A stretch of 64,000 nt of DNA. It comes from Guillardia theta CCMP2712 (taxonomy: Eukaryota; Cryptophyceae; Pyrenomonadales; Geminigeraceae). The position numbers and the translations under genes were made by a program. Positions 58,501 to 64,000 of this stretch are shown piece after piece. The first letter of the stretch is position 1; each line of letters begins with the position of its first letter. The notes below the pieces were generated by a model that made no database searches, had not been told where the DNA came from, and worked only from the letters and a program-made list of their open reading frames with translations. Location: contig NW_005434589.1 of the NCBI RefSeq assembly GCF_000315625.1, forward strand, positions 90,865 through 154,864. Reading direction: 5' to 3'.

Positions 58501-58954
58501 ACGATGAGACCGTCTGCGTCAAGTTCACAGTTAAAGATCATTTTCATGCAGGGCTGTTAGATGTCCGCAGTGAGTGACAGACTCTGATAACCCGGGGAGA
58601 CTCTCAGATGCCTGACGAGCGGGTGCAATGAAGAGAGACACTAGGAGATAAGGTAGTAAAGAGAGAGAGAAGCGTGCCCGCCGGCATTTGAAAAAGGCCC
58701 GGGCCGCCGGCGGCGGCCCGCCGCCGCCGCGGCTCGGTGGAGCCTGTCACCGGGAGCCTGTCACCGATACAGGCTGCCATGATTGAACTACTAGCTAGTA
58801 GGCCCGCCTACGGTAGCACCTCAGAACGGCCTGTCCTTGTCTTGACTGAGCTGCGGCGCTGCCATGTCGCTCGCCAGGCCTCGGAGGAGAGCCGTGCGGT
58901 CAGCCTGAGCCATTCGCTTTGCTGCGAACCCGGTGAGTGACCACGCGGCTGCTC
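55502..58954. other. Gene-poor region: G-run tract and large GC-rich island
   Basis: 55502-56080 mixed, AT-rich, nothing seen. 56640-57560 carries dense G-runs on the plus strand (GTGGGTAGC, GGTGGGTGGGGTG, GGGGTGGGGTG). 57590-57940 is AT-rich with short C-runs. 57945-58240 and 58360-58960 are GC-rich with CCGGGCC, GGCGGCCCG and CAGTGA words and an inverted CCGGGCC/GGCCCGG content, resembling the islands at 17.6, 23.5, 35.6 and 39.9 kb. No known domain on either strand apart from the hypothetical below. Confidence 0.45.
56087..56700 (-). CDS. Hypothetical Pro-rich reading frames, low support
   Basis: Two consecutive minus-strand open stretches: 56700-56338 (LHLPPVVPPPQVWLTPPPSV, later VFGQWCIICQHCNPSAAVKK) and 56296-56087 (VEDQWKQSDYFQTNDLSFSF, ending PQMVKNKASA). 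A G-run tract like those beside other genes lies immediately upstream of the first. They could be exons of one gene, but I found no convincing splice and no domain. Confidence 0.25.
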
Positions 58955-60730
58955 TCAGGCATTCACGCGATTACCGTTGGCGCAATACACCTTGGCTCCG
59001 GACGTGAGCTGCTCCGCGAGCTCAACCTACCAAGCGCTCAACGAGCAGAACTTGACCGGCATGAGGCTGGAGAGAACTGAGAGGCTGAGGACAGGGAGGT
59101 GTCACCTGCTCCGTTCGCAGCAAGTTGATCATGGGCATGGGAGATCGGCGCGAGAAATCATTCTGATGAAGGTTGTCCTCGAAATTCATGACATCTTCAA
59201 TCTGTTGCCGCCGCCACGTAAGGCTCGCAAGCAACGCGCCTAGAGCTGTCACCTCATAAAAGTTGAGCAACATAGATCGCAGCATGTTCTCCGGGGGCAG
59301 ATGACCATGTCTGCGGCAAGATAGTAAGATCTATCATAACGCCAAATCGACATGTTCGATCATAACGCCAATAGCCACTTCTTTGCTCTCACGTTGGGTC
59401 GTTGACAGGGAACACTGCTTCTCTCTCGTAGAAGGGATGGAAGAAGACAAGTGAAATATTTTTCTCCGCCTAACCAACAGTGAGCGAATGAGAGGGAAGG
59501 GAGGTGTAGAGAGGAAAGCCGAGGCCAGGGTGAAGGGTTGGGGGACCAAGGGAGGATGAAGAGAAGGGAAGGGTAAGGTGAGACCTTCAAGCTAAGGAGT
59601 GCATTCGAGATTACTCGCGAAGCTGCCGCATATCTCTGTCATGAGCGATGTCAGCTGAAGCTGCATAGGAGGGGCAGCAACTCACAGGAAAGTCGTCTTG
59701 AGAGAAACAAGGAGTGAGGAGCAGGACTGTACTGAGCTCTGTCGGGTCTTTGGACTGGAAGAGTATCAGCAAGGAACCTCGCAGCGGGTTTCTTGTACCA
59801 GCATATCGGAGATGGTGTTCCACAGCGCAGACAAGACATGTACCACGTGATCGGCATGACAGACAGGATAACCGATGGGACCTGGAGCGATGCCGACCTG
59901 AGGCCCGACAACAGTCAGCAACGACAAGGAGCTAAGCACTACCTTGGATAAGCCCGTGGCCGCTACGCTGACGGACTGCGTGAAAGGGCAGACCCTCATG
60001 CCGATGATGACTCGCTCTACCCATCTCTGACAGCGAAGCACTGCCAACGATGAGGCCGCCAGCTCGAGCAGCGAGGCGTCAGAAGAAACCCTGGGAGACT
60101 TGCAGTCGATGACTAGGAGCCACGTCTCTCCTTTCTTCAGCGCCTGGACCTTCCAATCAACACGATCGCGGGTCGACAAACCCTCCAGCTTCCCTTCCGT
60201 CAACCTGTTCATGCGATGGTCAGGCCGAAGCACCCTAGACGAAGCCCTACAGCATCATCGTCTCCGCGACCTTTCTGAGGATCTCTCCTTCTGCCTCCGG
60301 AAACGACAGCACCGACACGCCTTCCCCACGCTCAAGCCGTCGAGATGCCTCATTCCAGCAAGCTGCCGCTATGGCCACCACCTCGTGGTGATGGTATACC
60401 TTGACTTCTTCCGGCTGCTGCTCGAGCTGACTTCGGACCCAAGCGACGTGAGCGTCTGTTGCATCTCCTCTCCCGCTTGAACTTCGGAGCACAAAGCTTC
60501 GGCGTGATCCTGCTAGTTGTGCTAGTCGTGTTCCTTCCTTGAGCTGAACAGGACTGATCGACCGGAAACGAGGCATCAAGAGGAGGAGGACAAGGCAGGG
60601 GCTATCACCTCGCTGGTCGTGTGTTGGGCAGTAAGGTACCAGGAGCAAAGCCAGAGCAGTTTTCAAACGTTTTCATCAGGAAAATCAAGACCACGGAAAG
60701 AAAATGCCCTCTCTTCGAGTGAATAGTCAT
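58955..60730 (-). CDS. Plastid-targeted DUF1415-like protein
   Basis: Multi-exon minus-strand gene. The start at 60730 gives a signal peptide (HFLSVVLIFLMKTFENCSG) followed at once by FAPGTLLPNTRPASPVQL, the Phe-first transit peptide of secondary red plastids; an intron at about 60608-60554 lies inside the transit region. The mature part matches the DUF1415 family of bacteria and plastids: RWVERVIIGMRVCPFTQSVS, ALWNTISDML, STVLLLTPCFSQDDFP, LVFFHPFYEREAVFPVNDPT, and DFSRRSPMPMINLLRTEQ. The invariant CPF and FHP motifs are present. Family function is unknown. The segment 60300-60120 between transit peptide and domain is poorly resolved. The last exon (LTSGAKVYCANGNRVNA, stop 58955) is inferred from one plausible splice; the gene otherwise reads to 59106. 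Confidence 0.75.
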
Positions 60731-61721
60731 GTTTGCCTTGGATCTTGAGGGTAAATAATTGAGGGAGGTCTAGTAGAGGAGGGAGGAGGAAGGTCTAGTA
60801 GAAGAGGAGGGAAGAGGGAGGTCTAGTAGAGGAGGGAGAACGGAGGTCTCGCAGAGGAGGGAGGAGGGAGGCGGAGGAGGAGGAGGAGGAGGCGGAGGAG
60901 GAGGGTCAGAGGATCGGAGTGTCTTGGTGTAACCTGCTCTTTCTGGTGGTCAGCATCTTTTGCGAGATCTTCAGCGTGTATCTCCTTCCACGAGTTTCCC
61001 TTGACTACCCCACCCCATGTCAGCCCCACATTCTTGCACCCTCCACCATTTTAGTCCCCACCCCTTATAACTGCTCATTATGATACACCCCGATTCAGTC
61101 GCTGAAATTAACCCCTACCTTTTTCATACCACCCTTTCTTCCCGACACCCCACCCACTACTTTACTTCAGCGTGGGCAGACTGAACTCTACAAAGGATGC
61201 GGGCTAGCTCTCCCTGTTCCTCTCGTTGTTCCTCTCTCACTGCTTCTGATCGCCCCTCCCCTCCTCACAATGTCTAGGAGAGATTCCTTGCTTTGTAGTT
61301 ACCTCAGGTTCCCTTCCTTGTGGTGTCTAGGAGAGATTCCTTGTCCTTGTAGCTACCTCAGGTCCCCCCCTTCTTGCGTGTCCTTTTCGAATTCAGAGTC
61401 AGTCTCCGCTATTGCTCTCTCTTTGGATCACTCGCTAGCTGAAGAGAAGCGATCAGCAGGTAACCTAGCTGATGAGGAGGATTGGTGCGGCTCTCTCAGA
61501 CTTACAAACGCCAACAAGGCTTTACGTCATTGCTATCTCACACACACATTCACAATCTCAACAACCCTCCATCCTTTCTAAACATCTCGAGCTCGAGCAT
61601 GATCACGCGTTTGCATGAGCATCTCTTTTGAGTTGATTATCTGCAGCAGAATGATCAGACAGCTAAGAGAAAAAACATCCAACATCACACGACCTGCTTC
61701 CGTCCCGTCAGCTTCCTCCTC
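60731..61721. other. Spacer with GA-rich repeat, C-runs and a 50-base duplication
   Basis: 60765-60860: about four imperfect copies of AGGTCTAGTAGAGGAGGGAG in GA-rich sequence, then (GGAGGA)n to 60905. 61005-61155: C-runs (TACCCCACCCC, CACCCCTTAT, CACCCCACCCAC). 61273-61370: a unit of about 50 bases starting CTAGGAGAGATTCCTTG and ending ACCTCAGGT occurs twice in tandem. No exon recognised. Confidence 0.5.
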
Positions 61722-64000
61722 CTATGTATCAGCCTTGCTTCCAAGGAAGCTGCGAACGTTTGCATGGAAGCTTTGCCAAGTAGCGGCAAGAGGATTCGCT
61801 GGAGCTTCGTTGGCATCTTGAGTCTGCTCGGAGGATTTTTCAAGCTCAAACGTCTGGATGATCTCTTCTATCTCAGCAAGTCCACGCTGTGAAGAAAAGA
61901 TTGAGATCAGGCTATCACAACCACCACCATCATAAGAGCATCACCTGCAGCTCTGTTATCTTTTTATGCATTTCAATCTCTTCGGGGCTAGGCTGTTCCT
62001 CAACCTCTTGGGCCTTTTCCTCGCCGATTTCCCCATTCCCTTGTTGCAGATCAACTTGAATATCTGCGCTGTCCACTTTTGTATCTGCATCAGCCAACGA
62101 CTTATGCCCCGGAGCAGGTTTTCTGAGCATCAGGTCGGAGCTCACAGAAACCATGGAGTTCTTGCGGGAGCCAGCGACCGACAGTTCCTTCTTCTTGAGG
62201 CAAGGCTTCATGCAGTACATCACCAGCGCAATGATCTGCTCCAACAGCCCCACGCACAGCCCAGCAAAGAGAAGAGCCATGATCAAAGTGAACAACCCTT
62301 GAATGTTGGAGAACGTCAGCTGAATGGAGCCCCCAGCTAACGAGCTGCACGACATGGTTGAGAGCCCCGGAATGTTGTTGTCTTCTATCGAAGCCAGCAG
62401 TCCGATCTGCTTAATGTACTCGATCGCCTGACTGAAACCCTGATAGTCCGTGCTGTTCCGATGAAACACCAGGCCGTACCCGAAAGGATTGAAAATGTTG
62501 CCAGCTGTCACAACAGAACCAGAGATTGCATACCACTTGTTGTTGTTGGGGTTTTGACATTTCTTTGCAGAGTCTCGGGTAGGGCAAACACAAGATTCCT
62601 GGTCTATTTTTGTCCGATCGGTGCAATATCCCCCCTGCAAGTCGATTGAGCATTTATGGAAGAAGATGAATAATGAGCAACTCTTACACCATCCCCGCAC
62701 ATTCCCGATGAATACAGTCGGTTCATGTAGTAGAGAACTGTGGGTTCGTCGAAAAAGGTTGCTGTGGCCTGCAAGTATGAAAATCAATTCCTATGAAACA
62801 ATCTCAAATCATCCTTCGACCTTGCCCGTATAGACTGAAAACAAGCAATCCTGATAATTACATCGGTCAAACTTCACTCGATACAGTCACGACAACAACC
62901 TCGATGGTGCTGTTTGTTATGATATTGAAGTTTGACTGGCCTGTACCAATAAGGTCTGATTTTTTCACATCAAGCCAGCTCTGCATAGATGGGTTCAAGG
63001 TTGAAATGCAAATTGAGTTTTTCTGACACAACACATAATCAGAATGTTTTCCTATACGACGGTGGTGAAAGGATCACCTTACCTTGTTGTAATAAAAGGA
63101 AGCAGGGTCAACGAAGTCATCGAATTGAGTAACTTTCGTTTGCATGGGGATCGTGAACAAGAAGGTAGCGAGGTTTCCGGTGTACATGGAGACGAGGATG
63201 AGAGCGAACAGCAACTGGAAGGAAACCACGAGTCTTCCAGCGTTGGTCGTGGGCGCCTTGTCCCCAGCCCCCAAGAGCAGAGTGAAGGACCTGACAGATA
63301 GGGCTTAGTGTGCGAAACAAGAGGGGAGGGGAGGGCTCAGTGGGAGTATTTCCCACCAGTAGATCGCATCGTACGACTGCGAAATAAGGTTCCAGATAAT
63401 CTTCACGATCCTCTCGCACAATCCCAGCTGTAAATCTTCAATCGCTGGCGAACCCCAAAGATCCTTCGGCAGGTTTCAGTTTGCTGCGACAGAGAGATTG
63501 ATCATCAAGACCTGGTTTGTTCCGTACCCTTCTGTCCACATGAATAAAACCCCACAAAGTATGATTTCGATCACTGAGCATCACACAATTCAGGGTGAGA
63601 AGTTTGATCTGGAAGAAAACAATCATTGTTCCTACCGACAAGGAACCAAAGTAGCCAGTCAAATGGATCAAACGCTGCCATAAAGGAAGGATTCGACTTG
63701 ATCAAAGTCAGGAGACATGAGAATAAGATTCTTTCAAGAACCTTTGACTCTAGAACTGCCATCACAAATCCGCTCTCCATGAACGGTTGTGTCAATCGAT
63801 AAGTCTTCGTGCTGTGCAACCATGATCAGAATAGTCTTTCAAAGATAGTACCATGAATGACTCTCACATATCTGATGTGATCTTAACTGGCCCAACAACC
63901 ATACACCTGTAGCCAAAGCTCACACAAGTTCATTCAAGAACCATGACAATCAACCTGTCTTCAGCGCCGCACATATCTGCAATGCTGCCAAAATATCCAG
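61722..64000 (-). CDS. Ionotropic glutamate receptor family channel (5' part beyond window)
   Basis: Ligand-gated cation channel, 3' portion. Read 5' to 3': GYFGSIADMCGAEDR (edge), RLTQPFMESGFVMAVLESK (end of ligand-binding S1), FMAAFDPFDWLLWFLVG (M1), RIVKIIWNLISQSYDAIYW and SFTLLLGAGDKAPTTNAG (pore loop), VVSFQLLFALILVSMYTGNL plus ATFLF (M3 gate, the SYTANLAAF equivalent), then S2 with a Cys-rich insert (CSIDLQGGYCTDRTKIDQES, CVCPTRDSAKKC), NPFGYGLVF, and M4 (FTLIMALLFAGLCVGLLEQI). A cytoplasmic tail of about 120 residues ends with a coiled coil (EIEMHKKITELQ joined to RGLAEIEEIIQTF) and stops at 61722-61724. Ligand unknown. All membrane segments are present; the amino-terminal domain lies outside the window. 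Confidence 0.88.

Noticed and set aside
60823-61029. Minus-strand frame containing SWKEIHAEDLAKDADHQKEQ upstream of the DUF1415-like gene
   Set aside because: It reads like an exon, but the complete signal peptide at 60730 makes an upstream exon unnecessary, and no in-phase splice to it was found.

Overview
The window is nuclear DNA of an intron-rich photosynthetic protist, most likely a cryptophyte alga of the Guillardia type (inference; no marker gene names the species). Introns are mostly 42-60 bases, GT-AG, and many genes carry several. The set is purely eukaryotic: beta-tubulin, CCT zeta, UBL5/Hub1, bifunctional UMP synthase, a Bin3-type RNA methyltransferase, glutaminyl cyclase and an ionotropic glutamate receptor. 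Two proteins on the minus strand (4.9-6.6 kb and 59.0-60.7 kb) start with a signal peptide whose cleavage point is followed directly by phenylalanine, the hallmark of import into secondary plastids of red-algal origin.

Layout, left to right: Bin3/MEPCE-like methyltransferase (+, 0.1-1.8 kb); two-PDZ protein (+, 2.6-4.2); plastid-targeted short-chain dehydrogenase (-, 4.9-6.6); CCT6 (+, 7.2-9.0); a giant PDZ/Sfi1-repeat protein (-, 9.4-16.7) holding a 693-bp, seven-unit higher-order repeat; DJ-1/PfpI-domain protein (+, 17.9-19.6); an FGGY sugar kinase fused in frame to ribulose-5-phosphate 3-epimerase (-, 19.7-23.3); a large secreted modular protein (-, 23.7 to about 28.9); an armadillo-like protein (+, 29.5-34.1); an MGMT-type alkyltransferase split by an assembly gap (-, 34.3-35.6); a long gene-poor stretch; beta-tubulin (+, 38.1-39.5); a cysteine-rich secreted protein (+, 40.1-43.0); a METTL21-like methyltransferase (-, 43.3-44.3); a C2-like protein (+, 45.6-46.3); UMP synthase (-, 46.5-49.4); UBL5 (+, 50.8-51.0); glutaminyl cyclase (+, 51.2-54.2); a small unrecognised gene (+, 55.1-55.5); a gene-poor GC-rich stretch; a plastid-targeted DUF1415-like protein (-, 59.0-60.7); and the 3' two thirds of an ionotropic glutamate receptor (-, 61.7 to the window edge).

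The genes do not form one pathway; this is ordinary eukaryotic gene mixing, with several tail-to-tail pairs separated by 100-200 bases. The most notable items are the kinase-epimerase fusion, which would turn a free pentulose (probably D-ribulose) into D-xylulose 5-phosphate in two linked steps, and the PDZ plus Sfi1 architecture with recently amplified repeats. Two non-coding signals recur: GGGGTNGGGT-like tracts (either strand) just upstream of several genes, and GC-rich palindromic islands in the larger spacers. N runs at 12661-12883 and 34923-35315 are assembly gaps. Exon joins given below were read by eye from splice sites, frame and family conservation.
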